A stretch of DNA of 64,000 nucleotides from Amaranthus tricolor (lineage: Eukaryota; Streptophyta; Magnoliopsida; Caryophyllales; Amaranthaceae): assembly GCF_026212465.1 (NCBI RefSeq), contig NC_080049.1, positions 37,261,885-37,325,884 of the forward strand, read 5' to 3'. The position numbers were made by a program, and so were the translations under genes. Position 1 is the first letter of the stretch. Every line of letters starts with the position of its first letter. The notes under the pieces are model-generated. The model was not told the DNA's origin, did not search any database, and was given only the letters and a program-made list of their open reading frames with translations. Below are positions 45,947 to 58,200 of this stretch, in pieces.

Positions 45947-48499
45947 ATGGCTTCAACCAGCATTAGTATCCCAACAAGCAATTTACTTCAATTGTGTCTC
46001 CTCAATAAAAAACCCCATCTTTTTATCATCCACTGCAAGTACAATTCAATCCCTCCCTCAAAAGGAGCTTCTCAATTGAACATTAGACCTTTATATTATT
46101 TTTCATCTCCTGCTCCCATAAAGCCGTCGGCAGATCGAAATTCAGATAACCAAGTGAATTTAGTCACAAATTTTGATTTTGGTCAGAGACCCGTGAAAAC
46201 TAACAAAACTGTATTGTGGGTATTATTTTGGACATCCGTTTCTCTTGTTGTATTCGCCTTCTCAAAAGATGCCAAGGCTGTTGGTGTTGGTTCTTCTTCT
46301 TCTTCTATTAAAGCTTCGAGCTTTGGTCTTAAAGTTGCAAGTTTCCTTAGAGGTTCGGGATGGACTGATGAAGCCATCGTTTTTGCTCTAGCCACTCTTC
46401 CTGTGATTGAGCTTCGTGGGGCTATTCCTGTTGGTTATTGGATGCAACTCCACCCAGCCCTTCTCACCGTCTTATCCATTCTAGGGTCAGCTATTTTGTT
46501 TTCAATTCCGAACATTCTCTGCGCATTTCCGGATTCAGTTTTTTTTTAAAATTTTTTTTTATCTTTTTTATTATGATTTGTCGAAAGAAATCCTAATTTG
46601 AAACCCAAACGAAATTGCTTACTTTCAAACCAAGATTAATTGTTATAGGCGTGAATGCATTATCTCATCTCTATAGACTATATAGCATCAATTGTCTTAT
46701 AGTTTTATGTTAGGATTATTGGTAACTTGTCAAAGCATGATTAAGTAAATTAATCATTTTAGTTGGTGAAGACTAGAAGAGGACAAAATTCACATGTGAT
46801 TGGGTTGTATGGAGTAAATCTTGACATGTGAAGGTTGGAAGAGGATGAAATCAGTCCTAGGATTAATATATGAAGCATTGGAGACCGTGTGATAGCCGGA
46901 AAACGAAAGACAAAGCAAGAAAAATTGGTCAGAATCAAACTGCAGGGGGCTCGACCTGCAGCTCAACCCTGGCTCGACCGAGTTTAAGTCGAGCGGAGCT
47001 TCTGTCCTCTTTTTTGTATGTCTCTGCTGCTGCTGTGATATGGACTAGCTGCCCCACTTTGTTGACCCTATTTCCTTATAAATACCCACTTATATGCTAC
47101 ATTATTTAGTGCCCAAAAGTCTCATTAAGGGCAACCTTCTTGTCTTGTGTATTTACTCCCATTTTAGCTCCTCTCTTCCCTTTACACTTATCTCTACCTT
47201 TGTCTTGATTATTTATTTATTATTGTCATATTTGGTTCATACACGTTGACACAACACAACACAAACTTTCACTTAAACCTAATTTCTGATCCTTGAGCGA
47301 GGTTAATAGCCTCCCCTTTCATTTTGACCTGAAGATGTGGCTTTTCCGGAAAGGATGATGATGGTGATTTGGCTCTTATAGTTATAGGGTGGTTACACTT
47401 ACAAACATTCACAATTAGATTGGCCAAAACTTTAGCTTTGTTTGATTTGCTTATTAATGAGCCGAGTTCTAAGCTCCAACTTTCTATTATAGTCTGAGTA
47501 ATTCTTCAGATTTGATTACAAAGGAAAGGTACAACTTGCATAAGTGAAATACTGTTATAGAGTCATGACTCATATGGCAACGACATTAGTAAATATCATA
47601 CTTATTGTTTGAACATTGTTTGTTGAGCTAAGCATCATCTTTGCTTCAATTTGAAATATACTTATCAAGCCAAGGCCCAAAATAACTTTCCTAGTTCAAA
47701 TTGACATGTGTTAAACTTGATTGAAGTAACAGAATGAGGAATATAAAAATTTTATGTATTAAGTTTGGCTCGGTGCATGGCCAGCCCTCTCCTGTATAAG
47801 TGTATATGACTGTTTGAAACGAAAATTCTAGATTGGCTGGAAATTTATTGAGCCAATGGCTTATCCCTCCCACTATGTCCACCAAATTCTTTGTTATAGT
47901 TGATTGGGAGTGAAAGTTTTTGCAAACACGAATGCTTTAAGTACTTGTATTGAGAGGTGATTAATATGTTAAATAGCAATGTGGAAAAATCATGTTCTAA
48001 TGATACTGTTAATTACCTAGAGGAAAGTTTGGCTTGTGGAATTGTTGATGCTGTACCAATCTAGTTTAGTTATTTGTGCTGTAGGAACATGATTCCAGTT
48101 CCATTTATTATACTGTATCTGAAGAAATTTGCAAATTTTGTTGCTGGGAAGAACCATGTTGCATCAAGGGTGCTAGACATGCTTTTTAAGAGGGCCAAAG
48201 AAAAGGCTGGCCCAGTAGAAGAGTTTCAATGGCTTGGTTTGATGTTATTTGTAGCTGTGCCATTTCCTGGGACCGGAGCATGGACTGGTGCTATCATTGC
48301 TTCAGTGCTAGACATGCCCTTCTGGTCTGCTTTATCAGCAAACTTCTTTGGTGTGGTCTCTGCTGGTCTTCTTGTCAATTTGCTTGTGAACCTTGGCCTC
48401 AAGTATGCTATTATAACTGGTCTTCTCCTTTTCCTTGTTTCGACCTTTATGTGGAGTTTACTTCGGAAACTTAGCAACTCTCTAAATTCACATAATTAA
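45947..48499 (+). CDS. Plastid-type 'small multi-drug export' family membrane protein (PF06695-like)
   Basis: Two exons (45947-46485 and 48085-48499) join as GG/G with conserved GT and AG, giving 317 residues. The ATG at 45947 begins MASTSIS, a Ser-rich, basic N-terminus typical of a chloroplast transit peptide; the frame is open 14 codons further upstream but without an ATG. A hydrophobic segment starts at about residue 89. The conserved ELRGAIPVG is at about 155-163, and VPFPGTGAWTGAIIAS, near 238-253, is the second signature of the family. Four or five membrane spans follow to the C-terminus. The fit to Arabidopsis At2g02590 is good from memory. The family name comes from weak similarity to bacterial proteins; real substrate and function are unknown. 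The intron contains a repeat-like block. Confidence 0.85.
46700..47350. repeat. LTR- or TRIM-like block in the intron of the membrane protein gene
   Basis: The block starts near TGTTAGGATTATTGG (46709) and has a GC-rich core (GGGGCTCGACCTGCAGC, then GGCTCGACCGAG). It has a TATA motif (CTTATAAATACCC at about 47073), the order seen in an LTR. No coding part or second copy is present, and the borders are guesses. Confidence 0.3.
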
Positions 48500-48888
48500 A
48501 TTACTTCGTCTGAATCTATCATAGAAGTATTATTATACAGGAGTAGTCATCTTCTCTTGTATTGAATCATTGAGTATTATGTTTGCCTACATCTCCTTCC
48601 CTTCTCTTGTAGAAGTATTATTATATAGGAGTAGTCGCCTTTATGTGGAGTTTACTTCGAAATCTGAATGAATGGTTTCATCTTACAACATAACTTATAT
48701 AATCTAATTCTGCAACTAAATTTTAGGCTGAAAACTTGTTTTAATAACTCAACAGTTTAAACAATTTCTAACAAACTACCATTTAATGTTATTACTATCA
48801 AAATTATACCCTTACATAAAACAATTTGAACTAATTAGCTATAGCCAATAGGGAAATTGTGGGGGTTGTAATGCTGCTACAATCTTAG
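48500..48888. other. Short intergenic region between convergent genes
   Basis: This lies between the stops of the membrane protein gene and the HD-Zip gene, so it should hold both 3' UTRs. A short partial duplication is visible: AGAAGTATTATTATA with GGAGTAGTC at about 48523 and again at about 48611. Confidence 0.5.
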
Positions 48889-51066
48889 CTAGTAAAGCCA
48901 AGACCAAAAAGTATGATCATCAACCAATGAAAAGGTACGAGAAGAAGCATTAGATTCATCATTCATATCGTCTGCAACCTTGAGAAAATTAGTGAATGTT
49001 GGTGGTGTTTGTGGCGATACAAGGCTTGTATTCATCATATGTTGTTCTATACCACTTGGTGAAAATTCAGGTTCTTGCTCTGGTTCACGCACTAAGGTTG
49101 AAGAAGCCTTAATTTGTGCAGAAAAACGGTTCCCATCAATGTAATATGGACTCTCAAAATCGAATACATTACTCTTTGTTAAATTCACATTTTTTGGTTG
49201 CTTAGTGCTCAACACTACTAACTCATCTTCTATTTCAGTATTGTGCAAATTTCCACAAGTCTCCATTATTGAAATTGCTTCATCCAAATCAAGTATAGTA
49301 TCCAGATTTGAAATAATGTCTTTCCTTTCTTTTTGTGCCATTTTCTTTGTCAACATCTCTACCTGTCGAATATCACAAGAAAAAGCGAAACCAAATTAAG
49401 GATGATGGTGGCTAGCAATAGGGATCCACAAAGTTTGGTCTCAACCGTAAATCAAATCAAATTAAAATCTAACATTTGGTCTGCTTTATGGTCTACAAAT
49501 ATCAGTTCAGTTTTTTCTCAACAAATTATGATTTTTCAATCCGATTTGATTTTTAAATTTTTTAGACCATACTAAACAGAATAACGTAATATTGCTAATT
49601 TATGCATTTTGTTTAGAAGGGATGCAAGATGTTCGTCTCACTAAGTCTTTTGTTTATACTAATTTATGTCAGAAGTTTGATGTTGATAGAAAACTATATT
49701 TGTGTGCTTTTTGCTAATGCCTACTTTTTTCATTCGAGTATTGTATTTCGTATGTGGCCATTGCATCTTTCCTTAAGTTTTCATTAAAAACTATAAGAAG
49801 AAATAAGCTTTGCAAACAAGTGTTTTCGTGCTTTAAATGTTAATTCTCTTTTAGTTCGGTCTGGTGTTTGAAACGGTCCAGTTCAATTTAAAAGTTTTTG
49901 AAGCAAAAAATTTTTATTTGTTCTGATTTTAGCGTCAAATTAAGCCAAATCAAATCGGTATTAGCCCTATTTAGCAGTAAAATATAAAGGATAATATGTG
50001 TATATATCATTACTCTTCCAAAACTATTGCAATAAAAGAAGTAAAAATGATAAGTACCTTATTTTCCAAGTTTGTCTTTTCCTTATAGAGAGATTCATAA
50101 TCAAGCTTCAGGCGATTGTAGCTAGCCCTCAATATAGAGAACTCCTTTTCAATTTGTTTAGTCTTATAACGAGCACGTCGATTTTGGAACCAAATAGCAA
50201 CTTGTCTTGGTTGCAAACCAAGATGTTTGGCTAAATACATTTTTCTTTGTGGTTCCAACTTGTCTTCCTCTTCAAAACTCATCTCTAAGAATTGAACTTG
50301 TTCTTGCTTTAGCCTTCTTTTATTCTCCATTTGGTTATAAGGATTTGGGTCTGAATCTTCCCTGTTGGTCTCAGCTTGAACTTCGCTTGTCCAAGAAAAT
50401 GCTCCGTTATATCCATCTCTTTTTAGATTTTCCATTCTATCTCGTTTGGGTTCTGGACTAATGTTCTCTAAAAATATAGTTAATTAACATAACATTGATC
50501 ATAAAATTACACCACTCCACTAAATGGAGTAAATTGGAGTTAAAACGCTTTTTCTCGTGTCAATCAATTTTTAAATAATTTTCTAAAAATGTGCAAACAT
50601 CATTATCTTTTGTCATAATTTTCATAATTATATAACATTTAAAATCCAATGTAACACTGAAATATAATAATATATTCTTTCTAAAAAAGTATTGCCATAA
50701 AAATTATAATTACATGCAATATTAATTATGACATGATTAGTCAATAATTAATGTACAAATCAAAGAAAATTCTTGTGAAGAAGGAAGAAAAATGGAGTAA
50801 AATTTAATGAAATCGTATGAATTTAACAATTGAAATTTGAATGAATTTTATGTTTTATTTATTACCTCAAAATGTTAACAAGTAAAATTCTCCTTAAAAA
50901 TGTAGAGCAAGAGATGAAATAGAGTTGGATTAAGAAAATATTAAGCAAACAAAGCAAAGAGATTACCATGAAAAGAAGACGAAGAAGGAAGCCATAGTGA
51001 GTTGTTGGAATCCTCAAGCAAAGTAATCATATCAAGACAACTTTCAAAAACGCCACCACCTTCCAT
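48889..51066 (-). CDS. HD-Zip class I homeodomain-leucine zipper transcription factor
   Basis: Three exons on the minus strand: 50967-51066, 50058-50467, 48889-49362. All joins are in phase with GT/AG, giving 327 residues starting [20 protein letters not shown]. The homeodomain is at about 81-137 ([16 protein letters not shown], then [20 protein letters not shown]). It is followed directly by a leucine zipper at about 138-180 ([26 protein letters not shown]). The recognition helix WFQNRRAR is intact. A Tyr stands where class I proteins usually have Trp (RARYK for RARWK). The C-terminal region is acidic and Ser/Thr-rich, ending FWSWLY, an aromatic end common to activation tails of this class. 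The zipper resembles the ATHB-7/ATHB-12 branch, which responds to drought and ABA, but I cannot assign the subgroup. Confidence 0.88.
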
Positions 51067-52130
51067 AAATTATTATTGTTAATTAAAAATGATTTCAAGT
51101 TGTATCAACCTATCATAAAATACAAAAAATAAACATTTTAAAAAGAAATCACTTGATAATCATACACTTATGCATAAAGCTCCCGAGAACAAGTTGCTCT
51201 CACGCGTCACTCGACAAAAAGAAGTAAAAGAAACTAAAGCATAAACAAATTCATAGAAATTAAAAAAAAAAAAAAAAAAAAAGGAAAGAGAAAATAGAGT
51301 TGCCTAGGAGTGATTGTTCAAGGTTTTGTTTTCCTTTGTGTGTGGGAATGTGTTTGTTTTTATTTGATGGCTGGGAAAGGATTGTTCACTTGTTCCCTTC
51401 TTAAAGGTGAATATATATTGACTCATGGTTTCTTTTATAGTTTTGTACGCACAGTCCACCAAAGTTGTACTAACTCAAACATTTATTTTCCTATTAGAAT
51501 GGAAATGTATAAAGTATTTCCATTTCTAGTATAAATTGAAAATAAACTTTACAAATTCTTCATTACTTGATTTGAATATCAAGTGCAATGTATCTTTTAT
51601 GAATTTAATTAGTTGAGTATTCGTCAAAATACATATCATAATGATATACTATATTTCCATATACGTGGTATATTTATTTCTTTTATATTTAAAATATGTT
51701 ATTTTTACAACTATATGTTAAATAAGATACAAGTAATTAAATATGCTATTACGTATATAATTTTCTTTTCTTTTCTTTTCTTAAACTTAGCTAGTGGTGC
51801 ACGCTTCCTAGGTTGTTACTAGGTCACAACAATCAAACGAAAATTTATACTATCCTAGTCACTTACTCACAACTTGTATGAGTGGTAAAAAAGGGGTCAA
51901 TCCACTAGGAGGAAAGTGTAAGAGTCTTTAGGCCAGTCTTGCTAAAGTAACAAATGAGATATAGTCACAAAGATGATATGATAGATTCTTAGATAAACAA
52001 GATAAAGGACTAATAAATGGGACTAAGGTAAGCATGCATGAATTGTGATAAACAAAGCAATCAAGTCTTTTAGATATTGTTTGACAGGGAGTTACCCTAA
52101 GGTATTTATATTCATGCATGAATTTCCATC
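51067..52130. other. Upstream region of the HD-Zip gene and intergenic sequence
   Basis: The first 250 bases must include the promoter and 5' leader of the minus-strand HD-Zip gene, with an A-rich run at 51261-51282. TTTTC repeats lie at about 51764-51781. From about 51800 the text (ACGCTTCCTAGGTTGTTAC, then GGGGTCAATCCACTAGGAGG) has the look of a decayed retroelement leader, but I cannot name it. Confidence 0.35.
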
Positions 52131-52375
52131 ACCTTTTGGTTGGAGGAATATATATTCATTGCGATAAGAAGAGGTGTATCTACTTAGAATTTTACCACTT
52201 TCTAAATCAAAACCTCAACCAACTCAACTTGTAATAAATTAATATTTTTATCAACTTTTGGTTGGAGGAATATATAGTCACTGCGATAGGAGGAGGTGTA
52301 CCTACCTAGGGTTTTACCAGTTTATAAATCAAAACTTCAACTAACTCAACTTGCAATAAACCAATATTTAAAAAC
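52131..52375. repeat. 122-bp imperfect tandem duplication
   Basis: CTTTTGGTTGGAGGAATATA begins at 52133 and again at 52255, and both copies continue through similar ACTCAACTTG and AATATT segments. Differences between copies suggest moderate age. Confidence 0.8.
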
Positions 52376-52466
52376 TTGATCATCAAACTTGAAATTACAC
52401 TTTCACTCCCTTAAGTGTCTTCTAGGGTCACAAGAGGTTCTAATGGTGAGGACTTCTAGATCCTAA

Positions 52467-52969
52467 TTAGGGGTGTTCACCGGTCCAAACTCGAACCGGA
52501 CCGGTCGAAATTTGGTGGACTGGAAAACCGGAATGTTTAATATTTTAAGACCCGAGACCAAAGATCCTGGTCTAATCCGGTTTCCTTCCGGTCCGTTTCA
52601 GGTTTAGATCGAAAGTAATTTCTGATACCAAAAATAAATTAAAAAATTGAAGATTTCAAAAAAAAAAGTTAGCAAATTAATTATCATAAAATTAAAATAT
52701 TTGAGTTAAAAAATTATTTTGTGTTAGAAATAAGAAATGTAAAGCCCTTTAAATAAGTATATAGTACATAAAAATCGTAAATATTATTCCTCTACAAAAT
52801 TACTTTTATATATATTCGGTGTAATCCGGTCTTTTTCTGATTTAAACAGGACCAGAAACCTGGAATGAAGAATAAGTAAGACCCAGAGCCCGGACCGGAT
52901 GCAACTGATCTGGTTCGGTTTAGGTTCGGTCTCAACCGGTTTCGGTCGAGTCTCATTTTACACACCCCT
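52467..52969. mobile_element. Non-autonomous element with AGGGGTGT ends and GGTTCGGTT-type repeats
   Basis: The left end AGGGGTGTTCACCGGTCC and right end ACACACCCCT are short inverted repeats. Both terminal zones are rich in CCGGTC and GGTTCGGTT units, while the middle is AT-rich. There is no ORF of note. Similar composition appears near 49860 and 63810-63900, so it is probably a dispersed family in this genome. Confidence 0.5.
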
Positions 52970-55230
52970 AATCCTAATACCACTAGGGTAAAAGGTGAAT
53001 ACAAGCAATGACCTAGTTTCAAAGTTATGGATTAGTTGTTGGTCATGAACAAGGGTAGGTTGAGTCTTAACCTTTCTAGGGCTTGGACTCATCCTCTCAC
53101 TCAACTTAGCTCTTTTGGAGCAAGGAGTAACCCTTGGTCATGCACTATGAGTCCATGACTCATGTTACAACGATATTAAGACATTCTCAATTAGTACTGA
53201 TTACATGCATTTTCACTCATATGCTCTTCACCGAAAAGAGATCTACTCAGGTTGGTGCCCTCATATGCTCGCACGTGAGGACACTGCATTTTAAAAAAAA
53301 ATTTGCAAATTTGCTACAGTCGAATTTCAAACGTACGACCTGAAGGTTGTGAGGTCAAGGACAAAGCCGTTTGTGCTTTCCCATTTCCTTAATGATAGAG
53401 GATTTTGTATTTAATATATGTTTAACTGTACAACAAATTCTAATTAATTGTAGTTACAATTTTCAATACATATTTAAAACCTTTATCCCAATTCTTCCCT
53501 GGTTCTTCAACAAATAGTCGGCCACCCGTCCACCACGCCAACCGCTGTCTGCCGACCTCCCACCACAGTGGCTACCGCCTGCAGCTGCCCATCAAACCGC
53601 CAACCCACCACCATAACTCCATAATTCAAGCTAATTTTTTAATATTTTATAATTTAAAATATAAGACATCTACAAATATTGATCTTAATTTAAATTATAA
53701 GACATCTACAAATATTGATTTTAATTTTAATTATGCTTTTGGTTAATTTATTATTATGTAATTATTATGTTAATTTAACATTATTATCATTTCCTTTAAT
53801 TGTCCCAATGTTTTTTTTCCTTTTATTAGAGTTAATGATCATGTGTAGAGTTGAGTTGAAACAATTATTCTTATATTTTTATATATATGATTATGATTAT
53901 TTAAATTTACTATTGAATTATTTTTTATTAATTGTGATCCCACTGAGTTCGTGTTCTGAATCCGCCACCGATTAATTTGCCTAACTCTTTAATATATAAT
54001 GAGACTTTGTATCTAACACTGCTAATATCAACGGACTAAACTGTATTAGTTGAAATTGATAATAAGAAAGGTTTAGGATATAGAGTCACCTAAATTCTAG
54101 AATGAACACAATTAATAATCAATGTCTATAAAAATTTAGATCAATTATGTGATTAAAAGTGATCTTGTCAATCTCAAGTTACTTGCTTTATTGATTAACT
54201 ATCAAATTTAGGCCCTATTAGTTCACTTCTCACACTCTTGTTCGATTAACCGAATTAATAAGAGTTTAACTAAAATTTACCTTTTAAACAAAGTTACTCC
54301 TAATCTCAAATTCTTGTTATATTAATTAGGTTAACAAAGTATATTTAACTCATGGTTAATTTGCCTAATTTAATCACTCATTCCTAATTTTATAGACACT
54401 TTCAACAATTTCAGCTCATACTTTGAATCTAAGATTAAACCTAATCATCCTAGAACAAAAAAGCTACTCACTAACCATAGAAACCAACATAAAAACAATA
54501 CATAAAACCCTAACAATAATACTAGACATAATTAAATCTAACAAGAGAGCAATTAAGCAATAGTAATAAAGAACAAGAATAGAAAAATTTACGTGACAAT
54601 TGAACTTCATTTACATTAGAGACTACAATCTATGTTGAAAATTAGAAATAAGTGTTGAATACAAAATAAACTACTTCCTCGGTTTTTATTTGTTTTTCTC
54701 AAATTAAATTTATAAATTTTAGTGTCAAACTTTAACTATGATTTTTTATCGATGTATATGAAAAAACATATTAATGTGAGATCTTAATATTTATTTGTCT
54801 AAATATATATTTTTGTAAATATCAAATTTTTTTAGAATTTCTAAAAACTCACACTTTAACAACTTGTTTGCATTGAAGCAGCAAGTATGCAAAAGAAATA
54901 AGAAATTATAAATCCTTTTTATTCCATGAGGAATTACTGGGATAAAACCAGCTAATTTCAACCACAGGGCGTGGTGGATGGCCCGCGGTTGAAGTAGGCT
55001 CGCGACGAGTTTTTTCAAATTCAAGGGTTGAGCCCGGGTAGATCGAGCGGTAGCTTGCCCTCCACCTTCTCCTGCCTTTTTCCAATTTGTGCAATCTCAT
55101 CATTGCTGTCAAGAATTGTGTTATCCGTAAGTTTGGATTATAAATCTGGGTTTACTGAATTTGATTTGATCAACTAGTTTTAGGGTTGATAGTATAATTT
55201 GATTGATCGTAGGAAGGTTAACGTTGAAGG
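52970..55230. other. Repeat-rich intergenic region upstream of the TRIPP-like gene
   Basis: No gene was recognised. A 43-bp tandem duplication (AAGACATCTACAAATATTGA) lies at about 53660-53720. A C-rich stretch lies at 53520-53625. CTACTTCCTCGGTTTTTATT at about 54671 resembles one end of a Stowaway/Mariner MITE, but I could not find the matching other end. The last 200 bases before 55231 are presumed 5' leader and promoter of the gene. Confidence 0.4.
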
Positions 55231-58200
55231 ATGAATTTCCTGCTGCGGCAAAGCCCAAGCGCCGCAGCATCAGCATCGGCATCAGCATCAGCATCAGCAT
55301 CAGCATCAGCATCAATGGCTGATCAACTTCCACCCGTATCGCCATGGTTGAAAAAAACTCCTTCACAAGGGGTGACGACCTTAGAAGGATTGGTTGCGGT
55401 AAACAAATCGCAATCAACGGATAATTTATATGTTACTGAAAGTAATCGTGATTCCTATGTTGATGGTTATTTGAATTCTCCTGCAACTATAAAGGACTTT
55501 GGCCCCCTTGAAGATAAGCACGTTGACGTTAAGGAGGACCAAGGGTGGATTACCATTCCTTTCAGTACGTTTCTTCCTTCAATTGCTCTATTGGCATGAA
55601 TTTATCATTGCCTTAGTGTCTCTATCATGTTCAATTGTGATAACGTAATTTTATTGATCCAATTTGATTGTGAATTTGTAGAGGATCTTCCTCATAATTG
55701 GGGTGCTGCGCCAGATATACATTGGTTTCACTCTTTGGACCGTTCTTTTGTTTTTCCTGGTACCATTTTTTTTTGAAATTTTCTTGTTTGATACTGTTGT
55801 AATGTGGATTTGACATTATTTATAGATTATACAAGCTTAGTAGGATCATATGGCTGACAATGCAGGGGAACAGCTTCATATTGTAGCATGTTTGTCTGCC
55901 TCCCAACAAGATACTGAAATCATCACTCCATTCAAAGTCGCTGCTGTCATGAATAAAAATGGCATCACACAAGTTGTGAAGGACCAAACTATAAATGTTG
56001 TAGAACAAGAACCAAATCGTCAAGCTCGGCCAGTTGAGTATAACGTTGATGCAGATGTAAAACGTGTAAATAAGCATCACGTTGATGTATCTGCGAGTGA
56101 GTCTTACCTAAGAATGGAGGATCATAGAAGACAAACTCAGACATTGCTACAGAGATTCAAAGAATCCCACTTTTTTGTCCGAATTGCGGAATCAGGAGAC
56201 AGTCTATGGTCGGACAAAAGCACAGAAGGAGCTCCTGAGATGGTAGATGAGACTAATAGTATGGAGAACAGTAAAACTGCTGGGTCCACAAACTTAAGTG
56301 CAGTAATTGATAGTGGAAGTTTTGATGCCCGTGCTTCTGGTGGCGTGGCCAGAAATTCTGTTAAGTGTTGTTCTCTTGCTAATGGAGACATAGTGGTATG
56401 TTTCAAAAAAATTTTGTATCTGTGTTTGTTTGTTTTTTTTTTTTAATGAAGTCTCGATGCTTATTGTCTATGTTTTTTGCTTTCTGTTTTCTTTGGATAC
56501 CCTAGATTCTACTGTGTGAGGTAGCATACGTGGGTTGGTGTTTATCTCTAAATTTGGAAATTTTTTGGGTAAAGTATTACTGATGATGTTTTGACTATAG
56601 TAGTGTAGAGTTTTCTGTGGATTAGGTTTATATTGTGAATTTAGGGAAGTACTGTGATTATTGCTCAATCCATTATCTTTCTTTTTATGTATTTGACCAG
56701 TGGTTTTCGAAGTTTAATTATATTGGCTGTGAGAAATATAAAGTTAAGTGTTTTATTAGATGCTTGAAAACATTTTACTCTCCATTGTTGGTATATGTTT
56801 CGGAGTACTGTTTGCTAATAATTTAGGTTGTGTCTTGTGTGAGTTGTTTAAAGGAATTTTCAAGTTCTTGAGACTGCAAAGAGTAGCTTTATGATTGATG
56901 ATATATCTCAAGTATTTGTTTGAAAATGGGGTAGTTTTCTACTTTCATGTGTTTTTTTTTATTTTTTTTAATTATTATTTCTCTACATAGCTTATTAACT
57001 TTACACCCTCTAACCTCTGATTTTGATTAGAAAACTAGTGTGTTGTGATAAGTGATATCATTCTCGTACTTTAGGTATGCCAAATTGTACGGTTTCTTTT
57101 ATGTACTTTTAATTTCTGTCAAAAATATTGGCATTAATAATATGAGAGGAGTTCCATTGATTTAATAATTGTTCGAAACATAGTGCAATAATATGAAGTA
57201 AAGATGAAGTACGCATCTCCATTTGTAGATGAAATTTTTTGAGTACTGGAACTATGAAAGCTGTCAATGTTATCTGACAAGCAAGAGCTTTGGGGATGTA
57301 CTGCAGAATTAAAAGACTCTAAGCAGAACCAAGATGGAGCGTACATTTCAACTTTAGCACAATGAGTTGAACTTGTTGAAAATCAGGATCGGAGCCAATG
57401 CTATGCTAAAGATATTTTAGGTATCTTTGGTCAGTTTTACAAGCATATGAAAAGAGCATGAGACAAACTTTGTTATGTCAGTGCTATGTAGAATAGATAG
57501 TACTCCTCAAAGTTCAAACTAAAAGGAGTCTATCAAATTGTTCTTCATGTTACATTAAGGGACTTATAATTCACAACTTAATGTTTGTAGTGGTGAATGT
57601 TCTTTTCTTTATAAGTGGCGTTATTGTTACCGAGAAGATGAAGGTAAGATGTGAGAGACAAGGCACAATGTTTTAAGCAGTTTATGATGTGGCTCTTGGA
57701 TGCTTCAATTTTGGGAAGTGTTAGGATCATTGAGGGATACAAGAAGCAGCTGAGGAATTGATGTGAGATAATGCAGTAATGAGTTTGTGTAGGACTCGTT
57801 ATGAACATATCTTTGTCCTTTGATTAAGTTTGATGACGAGCCCAGTGAAGTCAATGTGGCAAAATTCTCATTCTAGTTGATTTTGGCTGAGAGTAGCTGT
57901 GGAGTTTTCAGATCCATCTGACATTAAGTTTAATTTTTGGTTAATTGTGGCGAAATTTCATAGTTTTAGGTTTCCCTTGTTTTATGCTTTATTCTTTTGA
58001 AATGCTATTATTGTTTGTTATTCTTATCTCACATATTTTCTCTTATTTCATTCTTGTTTGGAAGGATGCAGGTTCTTTTACAAGTGAATGTTGGTGTTGA
58101 TTCTTTGAGAGATCCTATACTTGAGATTCTTCAGTTTGAGAAACATCATGATAGAACTATGACTTTAGAAAGTGATGTATCAGTAAAGGAAAGACATAGT

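Noticed and set aside
46486..46549. Extended first exon of the membrane protein gene ending in its own stop
   Set aside because: Conserved family sequence requires splicing at 46485 to the exon at 48085; the read-through tail is not conserved.
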